This document shows, piece after piece, positions 35,104 through 46,388 of a stretch of 64,000 nt of DNA. The notes under the pieces are model-generated. The model ran no database searches. It was not told the DNA's origin and saw only the letters and a list, made by a program, of their open reading frames with translations. This DNA comes from Armatimonadota bacterium (GTDB lineage: Bacteria; Armatimonadota; Fimbriimonadia; Fimbriimonadales; Fimbriimonadaceae): contig JBAXHT010000001.1 of assembly GCA_037138755.1 (NCBI GenBank), positions 1,397,805-1,461,804 of the forward strand, written 5' to 3'. Within the stretch, counting starts at the first letter, position 1, and every line of letters starts with the position of its first letter. The translations under genes were made by a program, and so were the position numbers.

Positions 35104-36054
35104 ATGGCAAGCGCAAGGATTGGAGACTTCTCGCGACGAATCGTTCGCGAAATTGAGAAAGCCGTGGTCGGCAAAAGGGACGCCGTGGAGATGGCAACCG
35201 TGACCTTGCTTTGCGAGGGTCATCTTTTGATCGAAGACGTTCCGGGCGTCGGAAAAACCACCTTGGCGAAAGCCATGGCCCGAACCATTGGTGGAGAATT
35301 CCGTCGGGTGCAGTTCACCCCTGACCTTCTTCCTGCCGACATAACGGGTAGCTCGATTTACAACCAGAAAGAAGCCGAGTTCGAGTTCCGAGCGGGACCG
35401 CTCTTTGCCAACGTCGTCCTTGCCGACGAGATTAACCGCGCGACTCCCAAAACCCAATCGGCACTGCTCGAAGCGATGGAGGAGGGCCAAGTTTCGACTG
35501 ACGGAGAAACCAGAATGCTTCCGCGACCATTCTTTGTTATCGCCACCCAGAACTCCGTCGAGATGACCGGCACTTACCCCTTGCCGGAGGCTCAGCTCGA
35601 CCGATTCTTCTCACGAATCTCTCTGGGCTATCCCGACCGCGAAGCCGAGCGAGCCGTTCTAAGCGCTCAGCAGACCGCCAGTCCGATTGAAACGGTTTCT
35701 GCCGCCGTGACCCTCGAAGAGCTTAAAGAAATTCAAGCCGAGATTCGGCAAACCTTCGTCCATGACATGATCAAGGACTACATCGTCGATATTGTTCGCG
35801 CAACTCGCAATAGCAACCAACTCCTTCTGGGAGCATCACCTCGGGCAACTCTTCACCTGATGCGAGCTGCTCAGGCCAAGGCCGCAATTCAGGGTGCGGA
35901 CTCAGTGCGACCCGACGATGTGAAACAAGTCGCTCCCTACGTTTTGGGGCACCGAGTGCTTGCAAGAGCCGAGCTGCGGGCAAAAGGAATGGACTCTTAT
36001 GAAGTCGTGAAACAGGTCGTCGATTCGGTCACCGCGCCGCTTCCGGTGGGGTAG
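35104..36054 (+). CDS. MoxR-family AAA+ ATPase
   Basis: A 316-residue chaperone-like ATPase. Walker A is GVGKTT in IEDVPGVGKTTLAKA, Walker B is VVLADEINRA, sensor 1 is FVIATQN and the arginine region is LPEAQLDRFF. MoxR proteins of this type activate or assemble partners encoded beside them. Here the order MoxR, DUF58 protein and transglutaminase is a widely conserved trio. A GGGGAG Shine-Dalgarno precedes the ATG. Confidence 0.95.
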   Translation: MASARIGDFSRRIVREIEKAVVGKRDAVEMATVTLLCEGHLLIEDVPGVGKTTLAKAMARTIGGEFRRVQFTPDLLPADITGSSIYNQKEAEFEFRAGPLFANVVLADEINRATPKTQSALLEAMEEGQVSTDGETRMLPRPFFVIATQNSVEMTGTYPLPEAQLDRFFSRISLGYPDREAERAVLSAQQTASPIETVSAAVTLEELKEIQAEIRQTFVHDMIKDYIVDIVRATRNSNQLLLGASPRATLHLMRAAQAKAAIQGADSVRPDDVKQVAPYVLGHRVLARAELRAKGMDSYEVVKQVVDSVTAPLPVG

Positions 36055-36057
36055 CCA

Positions 36058-37236
36058 GTGCGTCGCGTCGCAGCTCGAGCTCTAGGTTGGGCTTCCGCCT
36101 TTCTGGGCATAGTTGCCGTCCTTATCAACGCGCCTGCACTTTTCTACATGAGCTTCGCCCTAATCGCGACGCTCGCAGCCTGTCACATCCAAAGTAACAT
36201 GGCAACGAAAGCGCTCCGTATCGAACGGATTGCCCCGAAAAGCGTCCATGTAGGCGAACTCGTCACTGTCGAGATCGTCCTTTGGAGCGAGCGGAAGATC
36301 AAACGCCCGCTGGTGACAGTGGACGATAATCTTCCGCCCCGGCTTCACCCTGGCGGCGTCGGCCCTAGCTTGCCAGTGGCTCCGGCATTCGATCTACCAG
36401 TCCGGACGATGTATCAGTTCACCCCGCTCAAACGCGGTCGATTCCGCTGGAAGAACCTCAAAGTCACTGCGACCGATGCGCTTGGGCTCACGACGAAGAC
36501 AGTTGAGTACCCGACCGAGCAAACCGAGATCGTCGTTGTCCCGCTTCCGATTCCCGTTTCGATTGAGCTACCGAGCTCCGCTGGTTGGGGGATCAACGAA
36601 GCAATCTCTGGCCAAGCCGCCGGAGCTGGGATTGAGCCGAGAGGAATTCGGCAGTATGCCTACGGCGACTCCCTACGCCACGTACACTGGCGTACCAGCG
36701 CACGAACCGGGGTTCTGCAGGTCAAGGAGTTTCAGGCAGGTTCGCAAGGAGCCGCGAGCTTTTTGATCCAGCGATCAAGCAATTCAGATGTGGGTAAAGG
36801 CAACGTCTCGACATTGGATGCCATAAGTGGTCATGCCTTGTTCATCGCTGAGCAGATGCTCCGACAAGGTGTCAGCGTCAGTTTTCCTCTGATGGAAGCG
36901 GAGCGCGGAATGAAAGGCGAGGCCGAGCGGAAAGAAGAGATCGCCTTGCTACTTGGCACCCTAATGGCGGATTCTCCTGCGACCTTAGGAGCCGATCTTT
37001 TAGAAGCCGCCTCGTTATTAGAAACAGGAGCAACGCTCTATGTGTTTGTCTCTGTTGACGATGGATCGCTCGTCTCGGCACTACAAAGACTTAGAGGTCG
37101 AGCGAGCGTGGTCGTTTTGGTTTATGACGCTGCGGCATACGATCCCAAGCGACTATCCGATTCAGCAGCACTATTTAGCGAGGCATATCGACAAGCCGGG
37201 GCTCACGTTGTATCGATGCCGGAGGTGGCGGGTTGA
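36058..37236 (+). CDS. DUF58 / von Willebrand-A-like membrane protein
   Basis: A 392-residue protein. Two N-terminal membrane helices (about 8-45) are followed by a beta domain and the DUF58 signature GIEPRGIRQYAYGDSLRHVHWRTSAR near residue 205. The C-terminal half resembles a vWA fold. It is the usual partner of MoxR ATPases and starts with GTG 3 nt after the moxR stop. The stop overlaps the next start (TTGA). Confidence 0.93.
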   Translation: MRRVAARALGWASAFLGIVAVLINAPALFYMSFALIATLAACHIQSNMATKALRIERIAPKSVHVGELVTVEIVLWSERKIKRPLVTVDDNLPPRLHPGGVGPSLPVAPAFDLPVRTMYQFTPLKRGRFRWKNLKVTATDALGLTTKTVEYPTEQTEIVVVPLPIPVSIELPSSAGWGINEAISGQAAGAGIEPRGIRQYAYGDSLRHVHWRTSARTGVLQVKEFQAGSQGAASFLIQRSSNSDVGKGNVSTLDAISGHALFIAEQMLRQGVSVSFPLMEAERGMKGEAERKEEIALLLGTLMADSPATLGADLLEAASLLETGATLYVFVSVDDGSLVSALQRLRGRASVVVLVYDAAAYDPKRLSDSAALFSEAYRQAGAHVVSMPEVAG

Positions 37237-39335
37237 AAAAGAACTGGTGGACAGATACCAGCGCGGCGAACTTCGTCGACTACCTGATTAGCTGGATCGC
37301 GTCGTCTCTGGCCGCCTGGTCTTGCGGCCAAGCGGTAGGTTCAAACACTGTGTCAGTGCTGGGATTGGGAGTTGTCACAGTAGGAACTCTTCTTAGCTTC
37401 CTTGCCCGCTCGATTGGGTACGAGAAGAAGTGGACTGGACTTGCGGGCGCGCTCTACTGCGTGGCAGCTTGGTCAGCATTTCTGGGAGTTGGATTTATCA
37501 ACGGTGTAGTCTTCGAGGAAGGAACCTTTCCTCGAGAGTTGATGCCTTCTAGCTGGCTCTACTGGATGATCCTGTTCGGAACCTTTTTCCTTTGGCGGGA
37601 TGGAACGCTGATCTTCCACTTGGTTCCTGCCTTGGCGATGTTCGGATTCGTGGGGTGCTACGACACTTTTCGACCGGTTGTGGTTCTGTTCTTCATCTTC
37701 TTGGTCTGCTTTGCAATCATGTTCGCTCGCGCACATGCTCGCGAGATGCAGACAAGGGCGCTTCAATCAGGCTACTTTAATCATCTTTCTCAGTCGCGGC
37801 TCTCGGCGATGGATCAGTCGGAGGTTCTGCGCGAAGGCCCATGGCGCTGGGCTGCCGGTGCGGAATGGGCTCTCGGCTCGGCGTTGATAATCGTGTTGCT
37901 TTCCGCCCTCGGAGCGCCGGTGATCCAAGCAGGAGCTAAGCCTATAGCGGGGCTGATCGCGGTTCGCCAGCCGACTATTCGCAGTGCCGCGAGCCGCCTC
38001 CCTACTTCTGCGGTTGCGAACCAGGAAACCGCACGTGTCGGAACCGGGGGAGTCAACCTCACGAACCGTCCCTACTTCGAAGTCAGAGGGGATGTCCCTG
38101 ATTATCTGCGTGTCGGAACGTACAACCGCTGGAACGGTCGGCTATGGCAACGGGTGCCCTCGGTGTCCCAAGATGAAGTCTTTGATACGTCAACCGGGAA
38201 AGCACTTGATCAACGAGACCCCCAGCTGACACAGAGACTCAAAACGCCCAACCAGTCCCCAGGCACTCCTCCGAGTGAGTACCGGTCCCAGGTGATTGAT
38301 ATCACGTCGCTGATTCCCACCTCCGAGATTCCGCAGGCGGGGAACAGCCCGATTATCCAACACCCAAGGGGCGTCGTTCCCTCGTCGGACGGCGTCGGCG
38401 TAGCCGCGTCGATAAGCGTCTATTCTGGAAACGTTCGATTCGATGTCGTCGACCCCAAGCCAGGTGCGATGGTTCCCAAACGAGTGACGGGCATGATGAT
38501 CGAAAACGTCTCGAAGGATAACCTGTCCCCACGTTTCGTTCTAAAGGCCAAAGAGGTCACCAAAGGGGCTAAGAGCGATGCGGAGCGGATGGAGAGTATT
38601 CGCGCGGCGGTCAGTCGGCTCATCAAGTACAACACGAAAGTCGAACCTACTCCAGCTGGGAAGGATCCAGCCGAATACGCGTGCTTCGAGAAAGGCGAAG
38701 GTTACTGCGATGTTTTCGCCACATCGGTTGTGCAAATGGCACGAGCCGTCGGGATCCCCTGCCGATACACCATTGGCTACCTTCGCGATCCCCTCAACGT
38801 CAACTCTGTGGGAACCCAGATTCTTCTTGAGTCAGATCGTCACGCATGGGCTGAGGCTTTTTTCGAGGGGGTTGGTTGGGTGCCGTTCGATGCAACTGTT
38901 GGCGCGGATGTTGTTCCAGGTGGCGACCGGCGACATAGCGAGAACGACGGATTGACGTTCGTTCAAATCCTGGGCTGGATACTGAACGGCCTGATTGTAG
39001 TAGCACTTGCGATTGGTGGCATCGCCATGTACAAGGCGAAAACCGCTCCCCGAACTCCGGAAGTTGTCCGAGCCGAGATGGACCGCAGTTATCTCATCTT
39101 CGTAAGCAATCTTTGGCGGTTCACCGGTCAGCGCCGCTTGCTCAGTGAGACTACTCAAGAGTATCTCGATCGAGTTGGAGAGAAATTGGGTGAGCACAAA
39201 GGGGCCGCCGCTGAGATCGGACGAGAATTCACGAACCGAATGTTCTCGCGAACGGCACCAAGTGAGGAACAAGTGGCAAAGCTCCAAGCCGACGTGACAA
39301 ACTTTGCTAAGCAACTTCGCGCGGCAAAGAAATGA
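37233..39335 (+). CDS. TgpA-type membrane transglutaminase-like protease/amidase
   Basis: A 700-residue protein with five or six N-terminal membrane helices (to about residue 235), a periplasmic transglutaminase-core domain and one C-terminal helix (about 585-605) with a cytoplasmic tail. The catalytic triad is visible: Cys in GYCDVFATSVVQMAR, His in SDRHAWAEAFFEG and Asp in VPFDATVG. It starts with TTG overlapping the DUF58 stop and preceded by GAGGTGG. With MoxR and DUF58 it probably forms an envelope complex. The stop overlaps holA as ATGA. Confidence 0.93.
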   Translation: MKKNWWTDTSAANFVDYLISWIASSLAAWSCGQAVGSNTVSVLGLGVVTVGTLLSFLARSIGYEKKWTGLAGALYCVAAWSAFLGVGFINGVVFEEGTFPRELMPSSWLYWMILFGTFFLWRDGTLIFHLVPALAMFGFVGCYDTFRPVVVLFFIFLVCFAIMFARAHAREMQTRALQSGYFNHLSQSRLSAMDQSEVLREGPWRWAAGAEWALGSALIIVLLSALGAPVIQAGAKPIAGLIAVRQPTIRSAASRLPTSAVANQETARVGTGGVNLTNRPYFEVRGDVPDYLRVGTYNRWNGRLWQRVPSVSQDEVFDTSTGKALDQRDPQLTQRLKTPNQSPGTPPSEYRSQVIDITSLIPTSEIPQAGNSPIIQHPRGVVPSSDGVGVAASISVYSGNVRFDVVDPKPGAMVPKRVTGMMIENVSKDNLSPRFVLKAKEVTKGAKSDAERMESIRAAVSRLIKYNTKVEPTPAGKDPAEYACFEKGEGYCDVFATSVVQMARAVGIPCRYTIGYLRDPLNVNSVGTQILLESDRHAWAEAFFEGVGWVPFDATVGADVVPGGDRRHSENDGLTFVQILGWILNGLIVVALAIGGIAMYKAKTAPRTPEVVRAEMDRSYLIFVSNLWRFTGQRRLLSETTQEYLDRVGEKLGEHKGAAAEIGREFTNRMFSRTAPSEEQVAKLQADVTNFAKQLRAAKK

Positions 39336-40393
39336 GTTTTAACATCCCGAAAGTCCTTCAAAACCGCGTCATCGGGATATCGGGTGGAGAGGAGTTGCTG
39401 ATTCGTCGAGCAATCACAGACCTGATCGCAGGCGCAGGCCTAGAGAAAGACGATTATGACCTCCAGCACCTGAGCGGGGATTCGAGTTCGCCGAGTGAGT
39501 GGCTCGGCTCTGCCGGCACGATCCCATTCCTGGCTCCTCGCCGAATTGTGGTTGTTAAGAACGCCACCAAGGCCAAACCAGACGAAATCTCGGGTGAAAG
39601 TCTAAAGGCGCTTCCGGAGACAGCGCTGCTTGTACTCGTTCTTGAAGAAGACACAACGGGAGACGACCGTAAGGGCGGAGCGAAGAAGAAAGCATTTGAG
39701 AAATTGATCACCCAGGCTGGTGGAGCGGTATTCAGCTTCGAGCTTGACCCTAAGAAGGCGAAGGAAGACATTCGGTCCGAAGTTGCCAAACGCGGAAAAA
39801 CGATTCATCCACAAGCCCTTGAACTCCTTACCGAAATGGTTGGTGGAAGCGTTAGCAGAGCCTATGAGGAGCTGGACAAGCTCGTGCTCTTCGCGGCGCA
39901 CGATCAGATCTCTGAGAGCGATGTGCGAAGTATTGTCGTTGCTTCTCGAGAGTGGAACATCTGGCGAATGATCGACACGATGGTGCTGGGCGATGTTCCG
40001 GAGTCGTTGAAGCAGCTCAAGATCATCCTTTCCAACAAAGGCAAGGTCGAGGATGTTGCGTTTGGGCAGCTCTTTCCTCTCATTTCTCGCCAGCTTCGGC
40101 TCCTCTATCAAGGGCGGCTTTGCTTGGACGCCGGAGTCACGCCAGATCGGCCAGGCGAGCTAGTGAACACCTTCCCGAACAAGCCAAATATCACCAGCAT
40201 CTCGGATTATCAGCGCAATTCGGTGATGCGATCTGCGAGGAACTTGAACCTGAGTCAGATTGGACAGGCTATGCAACACCTCTCCGAGGCGGACTCGCGG
40301 CTTAAGGGTATGGGTGCATCTTTTAGCGGAATGGATACGATCGAACGACTTGTTTTTGATTTAGCCAGCACACTTAACCCAAAAAGGGCATAG
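39332..40393 (+). CDS. holA: DNA polymerase III delta subunit
   Basis: A 353-residue clamp-loader subunit that opens the beta clamp. ISGGEELLIRRAI replaces the typical 'G-E-E' start, FLAPRRIVVVKNA and EDTTGDDRKGGAKKKAFEKL follow, and EMVGGSVSRAYEELDKLVLFA with SREWNIWRMIDTMVLGD marks the AAA+ lid and collar. Coupled by a 4-nt overlap to the transglutaminase gene, a chance operon partner. Confidence 0.9.
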   Translation: MSFNIPKVLQNRVIGISGGEELLIRRAITDLIAGAGLEKDDYDLQHLSGDSSSPSEWLGSAGTIPFLAPRRIVVVKNATKAKPDEISGESLKALPETALLVLVLEEDTTGDDRKGGAKKKAFEKLITQAGGAVFSFELDPKKAKEDIRSEVAKRGKTIHPQALELLTEMVGGSVSRAYEELDKLVLFAAHDQISESDVRSIVVASREWNIWRMIDTMVLGDVPESLKQLKIILSNKGKVEDVAFGQLFPLISRQLRLLYQGRLCLDAGVTPDRPGELVNTFPNKPNITSISDYQRNSVMRSARNLNLSQIGQAMQHLSEADSRLKGMGASFSGMDTIERLVFDLASTLNPKRA

Positions 40394-40406
40394 AATAGAG
40401 GAAGCG

Positions 40407-40910
40407 ATGTCAGAGCATATCGAGGGCAATTCGGGAGACGATTTAACTAGCCCTCCGCAGTTTTTTGCGGAGCAGGTCTTCGATCAACCGGAGATTGTTG
40501 ACATCACCGAGCCGATTGAAGTGCAGATCGAGGGTCTCTATGAAACCGAGATCAATCGCTCGCCACATCAGTACATCGTTCTAACCGATGGAGAGATTCG
40601 ACTCCCGATCAGCATTGGGACTCCGGAAGCGAAGGCAATCCTTGATGCGCTTGAACTCGAAGTCCCTGATCGACCAATGACCCACGACTTGCTCCGCAAC
40701 GTGATCGACCGCCTTGGGGCGACGGTGGAACGAGTGGTCATCGATGACCTGTGGCGTGAGGTCTACTACGCCAAGATCTACCTTTTACGTGGCCTCGAAG
40801 AGTTCATGATTGATGCTCGGCCGTCCGACGCGATTGCCGTCGCGACTCGCTTTGCGGCACCGATATTTGTTCAGTCAAAGATTTTAGAAGTCGCCGGAAA
40901 GGAAGGCTAG
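40407..40910 (+). CDS. Bifunctional nuclease (DUF151) family protein
   Basis: A 167-residue protein with the DUF151/BFN domain: YIVLTDGEIRLPISIGTPEAKAI, RPMTHDLLRNVIDRLGA and RPSDAIAVATRFAAPIFV. Family members in Thermotoga and plants have DNase/RNase activity, and some are regulators. The first 35 residues are an acidic extension. It lies 13 nt after holA and 16 nt before ligA. Confidence 0.92.
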   Translation: MSEHIEGNSGDDLTSPPQFFAEQVFDQPEIVDITEPIEVQIEGLYETEINRSPHQYIVLTDGEIRLPISIGTPEAKAILDALELEVPDRPMTHDLLRNVIDRLGATVERVVIDDLWREVYYAKIYLLRGLEEFMIDARPSDAIAVATRFAAPIFVQSKILEVAGKEG

Positions 40911-40917
40911 TCGGTAG

Positions 40918-42945
<2,028 letters not shown>

Positions 42946-42950
42946 CCGAC

Positions 42951-43835
42951 ATGCAAAACTTCCAAATCACGGTTACCGACGGTCGCCTTGACCTAGATCG
43001 AATCGCGCGAAGCGGCCAGATGTTTCGTTGGCTTCCTAACGGTGACGGTTGGGCGATTTATGATGGTGATCACGTACACCTGGTCGAGCAGGTCGACGAA
43101 GTTTTGCATGTTCGATCCAACCAAGATCACAAAGTCTTCAAGGGTTTGATGAGGTTCGATGAGGACCACGGAAGGAAGCTCGAAGATATCGTTAGGTTGG
43201 GCCCTGAACTTGAGCCCTCCCTCAAAAACTTGGTTGGAATGCGGATGATGCGTCCGGTATGTGCCCGCGAGACTCTTTTCAGCTTCCTGTGTTCGGCCAA
43301 TAACCACCTCTCGCGCATCACCTCGATGGTTTGGAAACTTTCTGAAGCGCGGAATCTCCCGTCAACCCCGTCACTCGCTTCAATTCCGTTCCTGACCATA
43401 AACCAAATCGCCTCTATCGGTGAAGGAATTCTTCGGCAAGAAGGCTTTGGATATCGAGGAAAGTCAATTCCCCAAGTGGCGAAACGGCTGGAATCAGACG
43501 GCGGCGACCGGCTCTTGGAAGAGCTTAAGTCAGAGGAATATGGCGTGGCTCGTGACTATCTGTTGACCCTTCCTGGGGTAGGTCCTAAGCTTGCAGACTG
43601 TATTTGCCTGTTTGCATTTGACCACCAAGAGGCCGTGCCTGTTGACACACACATCTGGCAACAGCTGACCAAAATCTACTATCCAAACTGGCACGGAACG
43701 GCCCTAACGAAGACAAAATATGACTATGCAACAAAGGCATTTCGAGACCGTTTTGGGGCTCTCGCAGGGGTAGCGCATCAGTTCTTGTTTGTCGATAATA
43801 TGACGAGTTATCGAAATAAAAATCCGAAATCGTAG
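42951..43835 (+). CDS. ogg: OGG1-type 8-oxoguanine DNA glycosylase
   Basis: A 294-residue glycosylase/AP lyase that removes 8-oxoguanine. The N-terminal domain has SGQMFRW, then FLCSANNHLSRIT. The helix-hairpin-helix-GPD motif TLPGVGPKLADCICLFAFDHQEAVPVDTHIW contains the catalytic Lys (GPKLAD) and the Asp of PVDTHIW, as in eukaryotic and some bacterial OGG1. It starts 5 nt after ligA, forming a DNA-repair pair. Confidence 0.95.
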   Translation: MQNFQITVTDGRLDLDRIARSGQMFRWLPNGDGWAIYDGDHVHLVEQVDEVLHVRSNQDHKVFKGLMRFDEDHGRKLEDIVRLGPELEPSLKNLVGMRMMRPVCARETLFSFLCSANNHLSRITSMVWKLSEARNLPSTPSLASIPFLTINQIASIGEGILRQEGFGYRGKSIPQVAKRLESDGGDRLLEELKSEEYGVARDYLLTLPGVGPKLADCICLFAFDHQEAVPVDTHIWQQLTKIYYPNWHGTALTKTKYDYATKAFRDRFGALAGVAHQFLFVDNMTSYRNKNPKS

Positions 43836-43951
43836 CTTTTTTGTTATTTCCTGTCTACGCAAATTCTAGGTTCAACCCAACCTGAACCCCCAAGTAAAGA
43901 CGGGCGGCGAGTATGCCAAAATGATTGTGTTATCGTCGTTTTGTCCGTATT

Positions 43952-44011
43952 GGGGTCGACTCCCCGCCGGACCCCGTTGATGTGTAGTCATGCTGTAGGA
44001 GGTGACCCCGA
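43952..44011 (+). promoter_or_regulatory. Structured leader with alternative pairing over the ribosome site
   Basis: GGGGTC at 43952-43957 can pair with GACCCC at 43970-43975, or with a second GACCCC at 44004-44009 that runs out of the Shine-Dalgarno (AGGAGGTGA, 43997-44005). GGGG can also close a small hairpin with the CCCC at 43962-43965. The structures exclude each other, as in a translational switch. No known riboswitch consensus was recognised. Confidence 0.45.
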
Positions 44012-44656
44012 ATGCACAACTCCCCACAAAGGGTTTGTTTATTGCTGGTTGGATTGGTAGGCGCAATGTTCGCTTACGCAGGACAACCGAAAGAGGAAGG
44101 TATTGAAACGATCTCGGAGACGAAGTCTCTGAAATCAGAAACGGTATACGAGTTTAGCCGTCAGGTAGGACTCGGGCGTATGGTCAAAGTACGCGATGGT
44201 AAAGACGGTTCCATCACTAAGGTCTTCAAGCTCATGAAGAAGGATGGCAAGATCGTCGGGAAGGAGTTGATCCGAGAAGAGAAGATCGACGCTGTGCCTA
44301 CCACTTACCGACTTGGTAACGGAGGCTATAATGCTAGCCGAGGAACCGGAACATTTAAGCCAAAGAAGGTGCTCTCAATGCGAGCTTCGGCTTACGATCC
44401 GGGCCCACATTCCAACGGAAAGTGGTCAGGAACGACTACACTGGGCATTCGACCGACTTATGGCATTGTTGCCGTTGATCCACGCGTGATTCCGCTAGGT
44501 TCAATCCTATTCGTCGAAGGCTATGGCTTTGCCTATGCTGCCGATACCGGTAGTGCAATCCGTGGAAATCGAATTGACCTCTGTATGAACTCGGTAGCGC
44601 AGTGTTACCAGTTCGGACGCAAGACCGTAAAGGTCCACGTCCTCGGTAAAAAGTGA
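44012..44656 (+). CDS. Exported G5 and 3D-domain protein (RpfB/YabE-like)
   Basis: A 214-residue protein with a signal peptide (VCLLLVGLVGAMFAYA). It has a G5-like domain (about 45-105; MVKVRDGKDGSITKVFKLMKKDGKIV) and a C-terminal 3D domain with the three Asp: SAYDPGP, VAVDPRVIPLGS and AADTGSAIRGNRIDLC. 3D domains belong to the lytic-transglycosylase-like double-psi barrel of MltA and resuscitation proteins, so it probably remodels peptidoglycan. It has one of the strongest Shine-Dalgarno sequences of the window behind a structured leader, unlike the many leaderless genes. GTGA overlap with rsmA follows. Confidence 0.9.
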   Translation: MHNSPQRVCLLLVGLVGAMFAYAGQPKEEGIETISETKSLKSETVYEFSRQVGLGRMVKVRDGKDGSITKVFKLMKKDGKIVGKELIREEKIDAVPTTYRLGNGGYNASRGTGTFKPKKVLSMRASAYDPGPHSNGKWSGTTTLGIRPTYGIVAVDPRVIPLGSILFVEGYGFAYAADTGSAIRGNRIDLCMNSVAQCYQFGRKTVKVHVLGKK

Positions 44657-45498
44657 ATCTCGCCGATCGTGGCGAGCTTGTTGGCTTCCTTCGGAAGCAC
44701 GGCATCAGTGCCGACAAGAGTTTGGGGCAGCACTTCTTGTGCGCCCCAAGCGTTGTTAAGGGCATCGTGGATGCGGCAGGGTCTTACAAAACCTGCTTAG
44801 AGGTCGGTCCAGGTCCAGGAATTCTAACCTCATTTTTGGCGAAAAGAGCCGAGCAGATGGTCGCCGTCGAATTCGACGAGCGCATGATTGCTTTGCTTGC
44901 CGATTCAGCACCATCCTGCGCGGCGATACATGGGGATGCGCTAAAGGTGGATATGCGCGAGCTGCTCGCCACTACTCCGCATCCGCGGGCGCTTGTTTCG
45001 AATATGCCGTATTACATCACCGGACCGTTGCTAGAGCGGTTCGCGGGGATACGCGATTGCTTTGACGTTGCAGTTCTGATGATGCAGAAGGAAGTTGGCA
45101 TCAAGATTGTTGCTGGGCCGGGCGAGCGAGAGCGCGGCGCGCTGAGCGTGATGCTTCAGACTCAGTTCGAAATCACGAAGTTGTTGAAGGTCCCACCGGG
45201 ATCGTTTATGCCGCCTCCTAAGGTGGAATCGGTGGTTCTGAGGATGATTCCGCGCCAAGTGGACCTTCCGTTGGCGTTTGAAAAGGTGGTGCGAGCAGGT
45301 CACAGTCAACCTCGAAAGACGCTGATCAACTGCCTCGCTGCAACCTTTCGGCTAGATCGACCGGTCGTTCAGGCGGCGGTCGAAGCAGCGGGACTGACAG
45401 AAAATGCCCGGGGATTTGAACTTACCGAGGCCCAGTGGGTCAAACTCTCGGAAGTCATCGAGGGTCAGCCATGGAGCGAATCAGTAGCGAAACCGTAA
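44653..45498 (+). CDS. rsmA: 16S rRNA dimethyladenosine transferase
   Basis: Dimethylates A1518 and A1519 of 16S rRNA with SAM during small-subunit maturation. 281 residues. KSLGQHFL, LEVGPGPGILTSFLA (SAM motif I), EFDERMI and the catalytic motif IV as SNMPYYITGP (NMPYY) are present, as is the C-terminal SQPRKTLINCL segment. GTG start overlapping the preceding stop. Confidence 0.96.
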   Translation: MNLADRGELVGFLRKHGISADKSLGQHFLCAPSVVKGIVDAAGSYKTCLEVGPGPGILTSFLAKRAEQMVAVEFDERMIALLADSAPSCAAIHGDALKVDMRELLATTPHPRALVSNMPYYITGPLLERFAGIRDCFDVAVLMMQKEVGIKIVAGPGERERGALSVMLQTQFEITKLLKVPPGSFMPPPKVESVVLRMIPRQVDLPLAFEKVVRAGHSQPRKTLINCLAATFRLDRPVVQAAVEAAGLTENARGFELTEAQWVKLSEVIEGQPWSESVAKP

Positions 45499-46388
45499 AA
45501 GCGTGCGCGCTGGAGCTTGGCTTTTCGACGGTTGGTGTTGCGCCCGCTTTGCCGATTCCTGAAGCGTTGGCAACGTACCATGCTTGGCTTGCTGAAGGGT
45601 TTGGTGCGGACATGGCGTACCTGGAGAACCACAAGGCGCTGAAGCAGCATCCTGAGAACCTGCTAGAAGGGTGCGAGTCGGTCATCGCGGTGACTCTGAA
45701 CTATTACCAGCCGCCGCCTCCTGGAGAAGGGAAGATCGCGCGGTATGCGCTCGGGCGTGATTACCATAAGGTTTTGCGCTCGAAGCTGAACCGCTTGGCT
45801 CGCAGGATTGAGCAGGATCACCCGGAAAGTCGACAGCGGGCATGCATAGATTCTGCTCCGATTTTAGATCGAGCGTATGCGAGTCTGGCTGGACTCGGCT
45901 GGTTCGGAAAGAACACGATGCTCATTGACTCGAAGCGGGGAAGTTGGTTCTTCATAGGATTGCTCTTGTCGACAGTTCCTTATGAGCTTGATGAGCCCAG
46001 CGTCGGCGGATGCGGGAGCTGCCGGGCATGTATTGACGCCTGCCCAACTGGAGCGATCAAGTTACTAGGGGATCGCTACCAAGTGGATTCTCGGAGCTGC
46101 ATCAGCTACCAGACAATCGAAAATAGAGGAGATCTGACCGCCGATACGGATGGGTGGCTGTTTGGCTGCGATGTTTGTCAGGAGGTTTGTCCGTTTAACC
46201 AGCCTCGATCTTCTCAGCCGTTGCGGGCTGACTTGACATCGGAAAGCGACTTTTTGATGCCGCTGGCCGAGCGAGTTCGGGCGGCAACAAATGAAGCTGA
46301 ATGGGGTCTTGCCACCCAAAGTTCCCCTATTCGGCGAGCAGGCTATCTTGGCTGGGTGCGAAACCGCGAAGGAAAAATTACCTCATGA
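45471..46388 (+). CDS. queG: Epoxyqueuosine reductase
   Basis: Last step of queuosine synthesis, reducing epoxyqueuosine in tRNA with cobalamin and two [4Fe-4S] clusters. About 305 residues. The ferredoxin-type clusters are CGSCRACIDACPTGAI and GCDVCQEVCPFNQP, and LGWFGKNTMLID is the family's central motif. ATG 45471 has GAGG 7 nt upstream and overlaps the rsmA end by 28 nt. An upstream start at 45435 is not family-like. The 3' end overlaps the convergent glgA by 11 nt. Confidence 0.95.
   Translation: MERISSETVKACALELGFSTVGVAPALPIPEALATYHAWLAEGFGADMAYLENHKALKQHPENLLEGCESVIAVTLNYYQPPPPGEGKIARYALGRDYHKVLRSKLNRLARRIEQDHPESRQRACIDSAPILDRAYASLAGLGWFGKNTMLIDSKRGSWFFIGLLLSTVPYELDEPSVGGCGSCRACIDACPTGAIKLLGDRYQVDSRSCISYQTIENRGDLTADTDGWLFGCDVCQEVCPFNQPRSSQPLRADLTSESDFLMPLAERVRAATNEAEWGLATQSSPIRRAGYLGWVRNREGKITS

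Noticed and set aside
43836-44011. ydaO (c-di-AMP) riboswitch before the 3D-domain gene
   Set aside because: Expected by gene type, but its conserved core sequences are not present in the leader.
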